Assembly (NCBI GenBank): GCA_018679315.1
Contig: JAHHLF010000056.1
Span: 1-9,328, forward strand
DNA: 9,328 nucleotides
Direction: 5' to 3'
From: Bacteroidia bacterium
Lineage (GTDB): Bacteria; Bacteroidota; Bacteroidia; Flavobacteriales; Flavobacteriaceae
The notes beneath the pieces are model-generated. The model was not told the DNA's origin. It worked only from the letters and a program-made list of their open reading frames with translations, and did not search any database. The number at the start of each line of letters is the position of its first letter. Positions within the stretch are counted from its first letter, which is position 1. Of the stretch, positions 1-7,825 are shown in pieces. The translations under genes were made by a program, and so were the position numbers.

Positions 1-1
1 A

Positions 2-76
2 AACACTCCTGGCCAAGAAGACTTGGCTTCATGGCGAATAAAAGCTGAATTACAGGGATTTCCTGAAAGCAGATAA
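2..76 (+). CDS. Possible 3' end of an upstream gene (partial)
   Basis: Reading from base 2, an open frame runs 24 codons to a TAA at 74-76, giving a C-terminus that ends LQGFPESR. The stop lies inside the left arm of the terminator at 73-123, an arrangement often seen when a terminator directly follows a gene. The other two forward frames also stop early (TGA at 46-48, TAA at 39-41), so the frame is chosen only on plausible composition and on its position relative to the terminator. The fragment is too short to assign a family. The terminator makes it fairly likely that some + strand gene ends here; which frame it uses is uncertain. Confidence 0.35.
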   Translation, partial: NTPGQEDLASWRIKAELQGFPESR

Positions 77-123
77 CCATATCTACAGATTTTTTTCAAT
101 TCTGTGGATATGGTTATTTTTTT
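73..123 (+). terminator. Rho-independent terminator
   Basis: Bases 73-89 and 101-117 form a 17-bp stem whose only non-Watson-Crick pair is one G-U wobble (84 with 106). The loop is 11 nt (90-100) and a run of seven T follows (117-123). No T-run follows the stem on the other strand, so it acts on rightward transcripts. It should end the transcript of the gene upstream of the window and separate it from nifJ. Confidence 0.85.
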
Positions 124-192
124 GAAAACTTCACTAGAGACATTCGTCACGTATTTTCCTTACCTGATATTTATCATTTTATAGCACCTTAA

Positions 193-225
193 TTGACACT
201 AGTTTTATTGGAATCCTAGCTATTG
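193..225 (+). promoter_or_regulatory. Weak promoter candidate for nifJ
   Basis: In the 193 bases between the terminator and nifJ, the best match I found to the Bacteroidota promoter pattern is TTG at 193-195 (within TTGACA), 21 nt, then TAGCTATTG at 217-225, which has one extra base compared with TAnnTTTG. It would leave a leader of about 85 nt. The match is imperfect and other AT-rich segments could serve. No clear ribosome binding site precedes the ATG at 317. I see no small gene or riboswitch-like structure in this gap. Confidence 0.25.
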
Positions 226-294
226 GCTGGAGAAAGTACCCGGAATAAGTGGGTGTTATTTCAAATTTATCTCTCACATCCGGAATCCTGCTAT
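210..294 (+). repeat. Short imperfect direct repeat upstream of nifJ
   Basis: GGAATCCTAGCTAT at 210-223 recurs as GGAATCCTGCTAT at 282-294, identical except for one missing base, with starts 72 bp apart. The first copy overlaps the weak promoter candidate and the second ends 22 bases before the nifJ start codon. It could be a pair of regulator sites or chance similarity; nothing in the sequence decides this. Confidence 0.3.
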
Positions 295-316
295 ACTACA
301 AGAAAAATTCAGTGTC

Positions 317-3300
317 ATGAAAAATGAGGTGCCTAAGTTAATTTGCGATGCCAATGAGGCTGTCGCCCGGATCGCTCATAAAACCAATGAAGTTTGTGCT
401 ATTTATCCTATTACCCCTGCATCGCCAATGGGCGAACATGTAGATGTATTTAGTTCTAAAGAGGAAACAAATATTTGGGGCAATGTTCCCAGAATTGTTG
501 AAATGCAGAGTGAAGGAGGGGCCGCGGGTGCGGTACATGGATCTTTACAGGGGGGTGCCTTAACTACTACTTTTACTGCCTCACAGGGATTACTGTTGAT
601 GATCCCTAATATGTATAAAATAGCAGGAGAATTGCTCCCCTCAGTCATTCATGTAGCTGCCCGTACCGTGGCGACACATGCCCTGTCTATTTTTGGTGAC
701 CATTCCGATGTTATGGCAACCCGCCAAACCGGGTTTTCAATGTTATTCGGCGGATCTGTTCAGGAAGCGATGGACTTTGCACTGATTTCCCAGGTGGCTA
801 CCTTGAAATCGAGGGTACCATTCTTAAACATATTTGACGGCTTCCGGACCTCTCATGAAATATCTAAAATAGATTCCATTCCTGATGATGTGATCAAAGC
901 GATGATGCCAGATGACAAGATCATGAAACATAAAAAACGTTCACTGGATCCTGATCATCCGGTGATCCGGGGAACTTCTCAGAATCCAGATGTTTTCTTC
1001 CAGGCCAGAGAAGCAGCAAATGCCTATTATCAAAAAGTTCCTGGTATAGTACAGGATGTCATGGATGATTTTTATTCCCATACGGGCAGAAGGTACAGCT
1101 TGTTCTATTATATAGGCCATCCGGAAGCAGAACGGGTTGTCATTATTATGGGATCCGGAGAAGGGGCTGTAAGAGAAACCGTTGAGACGATGGTCGAAAA
1201 TGGAGAAAAAGTAGGCGCCGTTTTTGTACGTCTGTACCGTCCGTTTTCTGTGGAGGATTTTATCAATTGTATTCCTGATTCCGCTAAAAAAATTGCCGTT
1301 CTTGACAGGACTAAAGAACCGGGTAGTACGGGGGAGCCTTTATATCTGGATGTTGTAACAGCCTTTGCGGAAAGCAAGCGAAAAATGCCATTGATCATTG
1401 GAGGCAGGTATGGACTATCGTCTAAAGAATTTAATCCGGCAATGGTCAAGGGTATCTATGATGAACTTTTAAAAGTCCAGCCAAAAAATCATTTCACAAT
1501 CGGGATTCAGGACGATGTTGGGCATACCAGCCTTTCATATGAGCCTGTCTTTCCAACAAAGAAAGACACTTTCAACTGTATGTTCTATGGTTTAGGTTCT
1601 GATGGTACGGTTGGCGCCAATAAGAACTCTATTAAGATTATTGGAGAAACAACAGATAACTACGTACAGGGTTACTTTGTCTATGACTCTAAAAAAGCGG
1701 GCGCACAAACCGTCTCGCACCTGCGCTTTGGCCCGGAACATATCTATTCATCATACCTGATCAATACGGCCGATTTTGTGGCTTGTCATCAATTCAACTT
1801 TGTGGAAAAATATGATGTGTTGGACCACATTAAAAAGGGAGGCACATTCTTGTTGAATGCGCCGTTTTCCAAGGAGGAAATATGGGATAAACTACCAAAG
1901 GTTATCCAGGAAGAGATCCTGCAGAGAGAGGTTGATTTTTACATAATAGATGCGACGAAAGTGGCCCATGAAGCAAAGTTGGGTAAACGTACCAATACGG
2001 TGCTTCAGACATGTTTCTTTGCTATTTCGGGGATATTACCACGCGAAGAGGCTATTAAGAAGATAAAGGATGCAATCGTGAAGACCTATTCACACAAGGG
2101 TGATGATATTGTAGAGATGAACTTTAAAGCTGTTGATACGGCCTTGGCGCATCTGGAAAAAGTAGATTATCCAAAACAAATAACTACAGATAGGGAATTG
2201 AAACCTATCATGACGGGAGAACCCGATTATTTCGTTCAGGAAATATTAGGCAAGATCCTAGCGGGCAAAGGTGATAATCTACCGGTAAGTGCTTTTCCAA
2301 TAGACGGAACCTTCCCTACGGGTACCTCGCAATATGAAAAACGAGGTATTGCCGACTTCATACCAATTTGGGATGATGAAGTACTCTGTACTCAGTGTAA
2401 TAAGTGTGTGGCTATTTGTCCGCATGCGGCCATAAGGGCCAAGGTAGTGCCTAATGAAGTTCTCGCTTCTGCCCCTGATACGCTGAAGACTGTGCCTGCC
2501 AAAGGAAGGCCTTTTAACAAAGAAACCGAATCCTATATACTACAGGTCTCACCAGAGGATTGTACGGGATGTGATCTTTGTGTGGCAGTTTGCCCGGCTG
2601 AAAGCAAGGAAATAGAGAATTTCAAGGCGATTAATATGCGGCGTAAACTAGAGAAAGATGAGGTTGAGAATGAGCATTGGGATTATTTTATTGACCTTCC
2701 TGATTATGATCGGGCAGCCTTGCAAATAACGAACGTGAAAGGATCTCAATTCCTGGAACCCTTATTTGAGTTTTCAGGAGCTTGCTCCGGCTGTGGGGAA
2801 ACACCTTATATAAAAATGCTTACCCAACTTTACGGGGACAGTATTCTGATCGCTAATGCGACAGGTTGCTCCTCCATCTACGGAGGGAACCTTCCCACCA
2901 CGCCATTCAAACGAAATGAAGAGGGTAGAGGACCAGCTTGGGCCAATTCCCTGTTTGAAGATAATGCGGAGTTCGGTTTCGGCATGAAACTGGCACTGAC
3001 TAAAAAGCAAGAGATCGCTGTCGATCTGTTGCGTTCCCTTGAAAAAGAGTTGGGAACAGAATTGGTTGAAGCCATTGTGTCAAATCCTGAGGATACCGAA
3101 GCACAGCATAAAAAGAAATTTGAAGATCTCGATAAATTGGATGCAAAACTAAAAACGCTAGTTGAAAATCCGAAAGTCAAGAAATTGAGTAAGCTTACGG
3201 AATACTTAAGGAGAAAAGCTGTTTGGATCTTAGGTGGAGACGGCTGGGCGTATGATATAGGATATGGAGGCGTAGACCATGTATTGGCATCAGGAGAGGA

Positions 3301-3850
3301 TATCAATATTATGGTACTTGATACGGAAGTATATTCCAATACGGGAGGACAAACTTCAAAAGCAACTCCACTTGGCGCAAGCGCTAAGTTCTCTGTCAGC
3401 GGTAAGCGTACGGGCAAGAAGAGCCTAGCCCTTCAGGCCATTTCTTATGAAAATGTATATGTGGCACAAGTGGCGATTGGGGCTAAAGACATGCAAACCC
3501 TGAAGGCTATCGAAGAAGCTGCGGCCTACCCCGGACCTTCTCTAATTGTGGCGTATTCACATTGTGGTGAACACGGCTATGATCTAAAAGATGGAGCCGA
3601 TCAGCAGGGGAAGGCAGTAGAAACGGGATACTGGCCGCTCTTTAGATTTAATCCTTCTAAACCTAAGGGAAAGAAATTCAAACTTGATTCTAGAGAACCT
3701 TCTAGACCGTTGGAAGATTTTATGTACAACGAAACACGGTTTACCAGAGTCGTAAAAGAGAATAAAGCCCTTGGAGAAAAATTGTTAACCCAGGCCCAGG
3801 AAGAAGTTGATACCAAATGGGAACGCCTGGAACTATTTAGAAATATGTAA
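317..3850 (+). CDS. nifJ: Pyruvate:ferredoxin (flavodoxin) oxidoreductase, single-chain type
   Basis: Cytoplasmic enzyme that converts pyruvate and CoA to acetyl-CoA and CO2 and passes electrons to ferredoxin or flavodoxin. At 1177 aa it has the usual length of the fused homodimeric form. The N-terminal domain carries YPITPASPMGE with Thr33, Glu66 and Arg116, matching the pyruvate/TPP-site residues of the Desulfovibrio africanus enzyme. The gamma-type domain begins near 422 (FYGLGSDGTVGANK). Two 4Fe-4S motifs follow: Cys691/694/697/701 and Cys749/752/755/759. The proximal cluster ligands are Cys823, Cys826, Cys851 and Cys1083. The TPP/Mg site is GDGWAYDIG (974-982) with DTEVYSNTGGQ (1002-1012). 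After Cys1083 the sequence is GEHG, where I would expect something like IAHG; this may be lineage variation. The ATG at 317 gives the family's normal N-terminus. The small gene 17 bases downstream probably shares the transcript. The annotation is secure; the physiological electron acceptor cannot be told from the sequence. Confidence 0.98.
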   Translation: MKNEVPKLICDANEAVARIAHKTNEVCAIYPITPASPMGEHVDVFSSKEETNIWGNVPRIVEMQSEGGAAGAVHGSLQGGALTTTFTASQGLLLMIPNMYKIAGELLPSVIHVAARTVATHALSIFGDHSDVMATRQTGFSMLFGGSVQEAMDFALISQVATLKSRVPFLNIFDGFRTSHEISKIDSIPDDVIKAMMPDDKIMKHKKRSLDPDHPVIRGTSQNPDVFFQAREAANAYYQKVPGIVQDVMDDFYSHTGRRYSLFYYIGHPEAERVVIIMGSGEGAVRETVETMVENGEKVGAVFVRLYRPFSVEDFINCIPDSAKKIAVLDRTKEPGSTGEPLYLDVVTAFAESKRKMPLIIGGRYGLSSKEFNPAMVKGIYDELLKVQPKNHFTIGIQDDVGHTSLSYEPVFPTKKDTFNCMFYGLGSDGTVGANKNSIKIIGETTDNYVQGYFVYDSKKAGAQTVSHLRFGPEHIYSSYLINTADFVACHQFNFVEKYDVLDHIKKGGTFLLNAPFSKEEIWDKLPKVIQEEILQREVDFYIIDATKVAHEAKLGKRTNTVLQTCFFAISGILPREEAIKKIKDAIVKTYSHKGDDIVEMNFKAVDTALAHLEKVDYPKQITTDRELKPIMTGEPDYFVQEILGKILAGKGDNLPVSAFPIDGTFPTGTSQYEKRGIADFIPIWDDEVLCTQCNKCVAICPHAAIRAKVVPNEVLASAPDTLKTVPAKGRPFNKETESYILQVSPEDCTGCDLCVAVCPAESKEIENFKAINMRRKLEKDEVENEHWDYFIDLPDYDRAALQITNVKGSQFLEPLFEFSGACSGCGETPYIKMLTQLYGDSILIANATGCSSIYGGNLPTTPFKRNEEGRGPAWANSLFEDNAEFGFGMKLALTKKQEIAVDLLRSLEKELGTELVEAIVSNPEDTEAQHKKKFEDLDKLDAKLKTLVENPKVKKLSKLTEYLRRKAVWILGGDGWAYDIGYGGVDHVLASGEDINIMVLDTEVYSNTGGQTSKATPLGASAKFSVSGKRTGKKSLALQAISYENVYVAQVAIGAKDMQTLKAIEEAAAYPGPSLIVAYSHCGEHGYDLKDGADQQGKAVETGYWPLFRFNPSKPKGKKFKLDSREPSRPLEDFMYNETRFTRVVKENKALGEKLLTQAQEEVDTKWERLELFRNM

Positions 3851-3867
3851 ACAACAGTAAATTTTAT

Positions 3868-4251
3868 ATGATGGAAGAAAGAGCGACCAAAATGTTTGAT
3901 GAAGCTGTGCAACAATTAAAGGATGCCGGAAATGAATTATACAGACCTAAGGAAGATGTGGTTTCTTTTCTGGTATGTAAAAACTCACAATTTGCCATTC
4001 AAAATTTCTTGAGGGGCTATTTATTGCAACATGGTTTTGAGACAAGTGATGAAGATACGATCAATACCTTGTATGATAAATGTAAGTCGATCAACAAGAA
4101 CTTTGAAAAGGTAAACCTGGAAGGCTTTGATTGCCAGTCGCATTCTCTAAAATCACGCTTCTGTGACGGGGCTGAAAAAGTGAGTAGATGCTTTGATATT
4201 GCCGATAATCTGGACACGTTCTTACGAGAGGAAAAGATCATTTCCTCTTAA
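3868..4251 (+). CDS. Small HEPN-like helical protein downstream of nifJ
   Basis: This 127-aa protein of unknown function starts 17 bases after nifJ on the same strand, with no terminator between them. It appears all-helical and soluble, with no signal peptide or membrane segment. Its pattern resembles HEPN domains: a first amphipathic helix (about 5-25), a central helix with a Gln-rich, aromatic stretch ending in FLRGYLLQHG (about 38-56), an acidic linker, and a helix with NTLYDKCKSIN (about 66-77). Arg49 and His55 form an R-x5-H motif, which falls in the R-x4-6-H range of HEPN ribonucleases, though the spacing could be coincidental. No nucleotidyltransferase partner lies beside it, so a classical HEPN/MNT toxin pair is not supported. 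The start could be the ATG at 3868 or the next one at 3871. It is clearly a real gene by position and composition; the HEPN assignment is by eye and moderate. Confidence 0.8.
   Translation: MMEERATKMFDEAVQQLKDAGNELYRPKEDVVSFLVCKNSQFAIQNFLRGYLLQHGFETSDEDTINTLYDKCKSINKNFEKVNLEGFDCQSHSLKSRFCDGAEKVSRCFDIADNLDTFLREEKIISS
4227..4248. terminator. Weak stem-loop at the convergent gene ends
   Basis: AGAGGAAA at 4227-4234 pairs perfectly with TTTCCTCT at 4241-4248 around a 6-nt loop. It sits in the last codons of the HEPN-like gene, just before the 4-bp gap to the end of the convergent dipeptidase gene. Neither side has a good T-run, so termination in either direction is only a possibility. Confidence 0.3.
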
Positions 4252-4255
4252 ATAG

Positions 4256-5344
4256 TTACGTCCATGCAGCTTGTAAAAAACGGATAAAATTATCGTGCAT
4301 AATATTAAGGATATCTGTTTCTGTATATCCTCTTTGTGCCAGAACTTGTGGTAGTATTTGAAGATCTGCAATAGTGTCCAGGTCTGCCGGACATTGTTCC
4401 TTCCCAAAACCTCCATCCAGATCTGTCCCTAGACCTACGTGCAAAGAATTTCCCGCTAGTTGACAAATGTGATCCATATGATCCACCATATGGTTGAGCG
4501 ATAATCCCATATTCTCAGGCGTAGAAGTGCCGCGCTGCCAATTTGGTATCATCATCCATGCATCCAATGGCATTCCGATGACGGCCTTTTTCTCAATCAG
4601 TACGTTTAATTGTTCATCCGAAAATTGCCGGTTATGTGAAACCAGCGTACGGCAGTTACTGTGGCTGGCCCAAACGGGACCTTTATAAAATTCAAGTGCT
4701 TCCCAAAAGCTATCATCGCAAAGATGTGTAGCATCTAGTATGATATTCAATTCTTCCATCACTTTCAGTAACTCCTTCCCCTGGCTCCCAATACCCCCCG
4801 TAGCATTCGTGCCCTGGGCATAGGTGCCAGGCCCATAATGTGCAGGTCCAAGGGCACGTAAGCCTTGTGCATAAGACTTCTCTAAATGTTTTGGGGTGAT
4901 GATGGAATCTGCCCCTTCCAGACTCAATATATATCCGATAGGTTTATCCTCAACAGGACCCGATGCCCATAGATCCAAGTGATCAGCCAAGCTTGTCCTA
5001 TCCTTGATCTGGATCATTTCCCCCCGCTCTTCCATAGCTCTGTACCAGGACAGTTGCCCTTGTGTCTGAGCCCAGGCCTGTTCAGGGGAATTCCACCCTG
5101 GCAATATATTCCCAGCTTTTGAATAACGGGCAATAAGGGTAGCCACACACAGACCTATCCGCCCTCTTCTCATCTCCGGCAAGGATACAGTGCCTCTTGT
5201 ACGGTCGGGCTTATCCGTCATGCCTGTTTCGCTTTGTCTTATCTCCTGAACTGTGCACGTGAGATCTCTGTTCCATTCCATAGCGTTCATGGCAAGGTCC
5301 AGATGTGCATCTAAAATAAACATGGAATTCGCTTTTTGGTTCAT
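4256..5344 (-). CDS. Membrane dipeptidase-family (peptidase M19) dipeptidase
   Basis: Binuclear zinc dipeptidase of the renal dipeptidase family, 362 aa. The metal ligands fit the human enzyme in order and spacing: His14-x-Asp16 (DAHLD), bridging Glu143 (SLEGADS), His207 (DATHLCD), His228 (ASHSNCR) and Asp308 (GTDLDGG), plus the substrate-site Arg239 eleven residues after His228, as in the human protein. There is no signal peptide, so it should act in the cytoplasm on imported or recycled dipeptides. The family commonly accepts a D-residue at the C-terminal position, which fits its neighbour, a D-amino-acid PLP enzyme. It is the last gene of a three-gene leftward operon, 36 bp after the PLP enzyme gene. 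An internal Met8 just before the first motif is an alternative start, but the upstream ATG fits the operon spacing. Family certain; substrate inferred. Confidence 0.95.
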   Translation of the reverse strand: MNQKANSMFILDAHLDLAMNAMEWNRDLTCTVQEIRQSETGMTDKPDRTRGTVSLPEMRRGRIGLCVATLIARYSKAGNILPGWNSPEQAWAQTQGQLSWYRAMEERGEMIQIKDRTSLADHLDLWASGPVEDKPIGYILSLEGADSIITPKHLEKSYAQGLRALGPAHYGPGTYAQGTNATGGIGSQGKELLKVMEELNIILDATHLCDDSFWEALEFYKGPVWASHSNCRTLVSHNRQFSDEQLNVLIEKKAVIGMPLDAWMMIPNWQRGTSTPENMGLSLNHMVDHMDHICQLAGNSLHVGLGTDLDGGFGKEQCPADLDTIADLQILPQVLAQRGYTETDILNIMHDNFIRFLQAAWT

Positions 5345-5380
5345 ACTAAATAGCTACCAGATAAATGGTAAATGCCCCAA

Positions 5381-6487
5381 TTAAATGCTAAGTTGATAAT
5401 CTCTTGCTGCTACTTCCCAGTATCCGGAAACTTGATGATTTTTAATTACCATTACACTGGGATATTTGCAAACAGTAGGACACACATGCATAGGGAGGGC
5501 ATAGTATAACTGACCTATCTGTATAGACGAGGTATCCTCTGCTTCCAGGACAAGATGTTCTTCGCTATGACCTACCTGTTTGGTATGTTCCAACTCCATT
5601 ATTTCTGCTCTGGGAAAGCCCATTTCAGGGGCAATGGATTTGTGTCCTATATCCAGGGCAATTCTCTTTGCTGTGGGTTTACTTACAACCCGTGTCAATA
5701 GAACAGCGGCGGGCAAAAAATCCATATCCGGCAGGTCTGTCGCGTTCCGAACATCCCATAATAGGGTTGTACCCGGACTTAAGACTACGCCTTCTCTCTG
5801 GGCGTGAACGGGAAAGGTTGGAGAACCGCCAACAATTACTTCCGGCACGGAATATCCGCTATTTTCTAGATTCTTTCGAAGAAGATCTACCTCTGCAAAA
5901 GCAGCATCACATCGCTTTTTTCTCAAAGTGAGATCCGTATCCCTTATATGTCCGTCATAAGCGTGTAATCCACGGCATACTAAGTAATTAGAACCCGCAA
6001 TATTAACATATAGTGCTTCAGCTTCATCCCCAGGCAGTATGCCCGTGCGATCCATACCTGTATTCAAGTCCAGAAACACTCCCATGGTTGTCCCTGTTTC
6101 TTCAGCTTTTTGATCCAAATCCTCAAGGATATCTTGACTATCAACTAAACAACTGAAGGTAGAAGTCGGATAGGTCTCAGCCAGTTTAAAGAGTCGGTCT
6201 AAATTTTCACCAACGGCCTGCATAGCTAACAAAATGTCCTGTGCCTGACAGGTAGCGAGCATTTCGGCTTCAGCAATGGTTGCACATTTGAACTTATTGA
6301 TCCCCATGGCTTGTTGCATTTCTACGATCTCCTTGATCTTATGTGTTTTTATATGTGGTCGGAGTCTGCCCGGATCGCCCGCAGTGCGCAACATAGAATC
6401 AATATTGTATTGAATACGTTCCGGGAAGACTGCCAAACTAGGCGTGATCAAATGTTCGCTATTTTCAATTATATACCATTCCATCAT
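5381..6487 (-). CDS. D-threonine aldolase / D-serine dehydratase-like PLP enzyme
   Basis: Fold-type III (alanine racemase-like) PLP enzyme, 368 aa, a normal length. The PLP lysine is Lys47 in RPHIKTHK, the family hallmark. HAYDGH (175-180) and the phosphate-binding GGSPTFP (220-226) follow. The C-terminal metal site reads PMHVCPTV, with His334 and Cys336. Eukaryotic-type D-serine dehydratases bind zinc through a His-x-Cys pair, whereas D-threonine aldolase and D-hydroxyaspartate aldolase use His-x-Asp. I therefore favour a Zn-dependent dehydratase acting on D-serine or D-threonine (pyruvate or 2-oxobutyrate plus ammonia) over an aldolase making glycine; this is inference. The ATG at 6487-6485 overlaps the TGA of the permease gene in an ATGA, and a second ATG follows at once. 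This implies translational coupling, so the permease probably supplies the substrate. The dipeptidase gene follows after 36 bp. Family certain, exact reaction open. Confidence 0.93.
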   Translation of the reverse strand: MMEWYIIENSEHLITPSLAVFPERIQYNIDSMLRTAGDPGRLRPHIKTHKIKEIVEMQQAMGINKFKCATIAEAEMLATCQAQDILLAMQAVGENLDRLFKLAETYPTSTFSCLVDSQDILEDLDQKAEETGTTMGVFLDLNTGMDRTGILPGDEAEALYVNIAGSNYLVCRGLHAYDGHIRDTDLTLRKKRCDAAFAEVDLLRKNLENSGYSVPEVIVGGSPTFPVHAQREGVVLSPGTTLLWDVRNATDLPDMDFLPAAVLLTRVVSKPTAKRIALDIGHKSIAPEMGFPRAEIMELEHTKQVGHSEEHLVLEAEDTSSIQIGQLYYALPMHVCPTVCKYPSVMVIKNHQVSGYWEVAARDYQLSI

Positions 6488-7800
6488 AGAAATGCATTAA
6501 GTGTTAAGACGCCTAATAGACCCATTATGCCTACCATGGTTTCCATGACCGTCCAGGTGCGCAAGGTGTCTTTTATCGACAAGTTGAAGTATTCTTTAAA
6601 TAACCAGAAACCTCCATCGTTCACATGGGAAAGCATCAGGCTACCAGATCCAATGGCCAAAACCATCAATTCCGGGGCGACACTGGAACCTTGAACCAGT
6701 GGTAAAACAATTCCGGCTGCAGTGAGTCCTGCAACGGTTGCAGATCCTACACATACCCGTATTAAGGTAGCAATACCCCAAGCAAGTACAATTGGGGACC
6801 AGGAGGAAGCTTTTAGAAGATCCCCAATATAATTGCTTACCCCACTGTCAATGAGCACTTGTTTTAATCCTCCGGCACCGGCTATGATCAGCAAGACCAT
6901 GGTAATTCCAGCTACAGCGCTGGAAACACTTTCCATAACTTGTTTCATTTTCTTACCCCTGCCAAGCCCTAGTGTATATATGGCAACCAGCACAGATAGG
7001 ATCATGGCAATGATAGGATCGCCAATGAAGCCCAGTACTTTAGTTAATGCAGAATCTTCTGGTAAGAAGAAAGAGGCAAGAGTGGCAACTGCGATCAAGA
7101 TAACAGGTAGGAGGGCAGTAATTACACTGATGCCCATAGGAGGCAATTCTTCCTTAGGTAATATTTTAGCACTGACAAACTCTTTGAGCGGTGTTGCTTT
7201 GATATGTTTTATCGTTCTGGCAAAAAAGGGTCCGGCTACAAGGATCGCCGGGATAGCGATTACGATACCATATAATAATGTCTTTCCCAGGTCTGCCTTA
7301 AAAATTTCGGTAATTGCAGTTGGTGCAGGATGCGGAGGCAGAAAACCATGGGTCACAGATAAGGAAGTGAGCATTGGTAATCCTACATAAAGCAAGGGAA
7401 GCCCTGTACTGGCGGCGATAGTAAATACCAATGGTACAAGGATCACAAAACCCACTGTATAAAACATGGGTATTCCCACGATAAAACCAGTGATCACTAC
7501 GGCCCATTGGACATTCTTTTTGCCAAAAGTATCTATCAGTTTGGTCGTGATGCTCTGAGCTGCACCACTATCGGCGACAAGCTTGCCCAGCATGGCGCCT
7601 AATCCTAAAATGATCACCAAATAACCCAAGGTGTCACCTATGCCACTTTGAATCGCCGATAATACCTCTTTAAAACCCATTCCTTCCGCCAAACCAACAA
7701 AGAGTGAAACCAGGAGAAAGGTGATAAAAGCATTGAGCTTGCCCCAGGCGATCAATAAGAATAAAAGGATAATTCCGAAGATTACAATTGCAAGGGCCAT
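6484..7800 (-). CDS. GntP-family proton symporter (gluconate / D-serine permease type)
   Basis: Inner-membrane permease of 438 aa, the usual GntP-family length, with about a dozen hydrophobic segments along the whole chain. Family motifs are clear: GDTLGYLVIILGLGAMLGKL (55-74) and THGFLPPHPAPTA (150-162). Known members import gluconate or other sugar acids, but E. coli DsdX of the same family carries D-serine. Here no gluconate kinase or sugar-acid gene is near. Instead the permease is first in an operon and overlaps a D-amino-acid PLP enzyme by 4 bp, so a D-amino acid such as D-serine or D-threonine is the more likely cargo; sequence alone cannot prove it. The ATG at 7800 begins the first membrane segment and lies about 20 nt below a good promoter candidate. 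An automatic label of 'gluconate transporter' would be misleading. Confidence 0.95.
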   Translation of the reverse strand: MALAIVIFGIILLFLLIAWGKLNAFITFLLVSLFVGLAEGMGFKEVLSAIQSGIGDTLGYLVIILGLGAMLGKLVADSGAAQSITTKLIDTFGKKNVQWAVVITGFIVGIPMFYTVGFVILVPLVFTIAASTGLPLLYVGLPMLTSLSVTHGFLPPHPAPTAITEIFKADLGKTLLYGIVIAIPAILVAGPFFARTIKHIKATPLKEFVSAKILPKEELPPMGISVITALLPVILIAVATLASFFLPEDSALTKVLGFIGDPIIAMILSVLVAIYTLGLGRGKKMKQVMESVSSAVAGITMVLLIIAGAGGLKQVLIDSGVSNYIGDLLKASSWSPIVLAWGIATLIRVCVGSATVAGLTAAGIVLPLVQGSSVAPELMVLAIGSGSLMLSHVNDGGFWLFKEYFNLSIKDTLRTWTVMETMVGIMGLLGVLTLNAFL

Positions 7801-7825
7801 GTGTGATTTCTAGCTGGTTGGATCA

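Noticed and set aside
124..316. Small gene or riboswitch upstream of nifJ
   Set aside because: No open frame of convincing composition and no conserved riboswitch-like pairing was found by eye on either strand; only a weak promoter candidate and a short repeat are seen.
2878..3417. A 179-codon open frame on the - strand
   Set aside because: It is antisense to the conserved TPP-binding region of nifJ, and its serine-rich composition is typical of a shadow frame.
3868..4251. HEPN/MNT toxin-antitoxin module
   Set aside because: No nucleotidyltransferase or other antitoxin-like gene lies next to the HEPN-like gene; both neighbours are metabolic genes.
6833..7390. A 185-codon open frame on the + strand
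   Set aside because: It lies wholly antisense to the permease gene, whose family motifs are clear on the minus strand. The translated product shows no recognisable domain.
6484..7800. Gluconate utilisation operon
   Set aside because: The family fits gluconate transport, but no gluconate kinase, dehydratase or sugar-acid regulator is near, and the coupled gene is a D-amino-acid enzyme.
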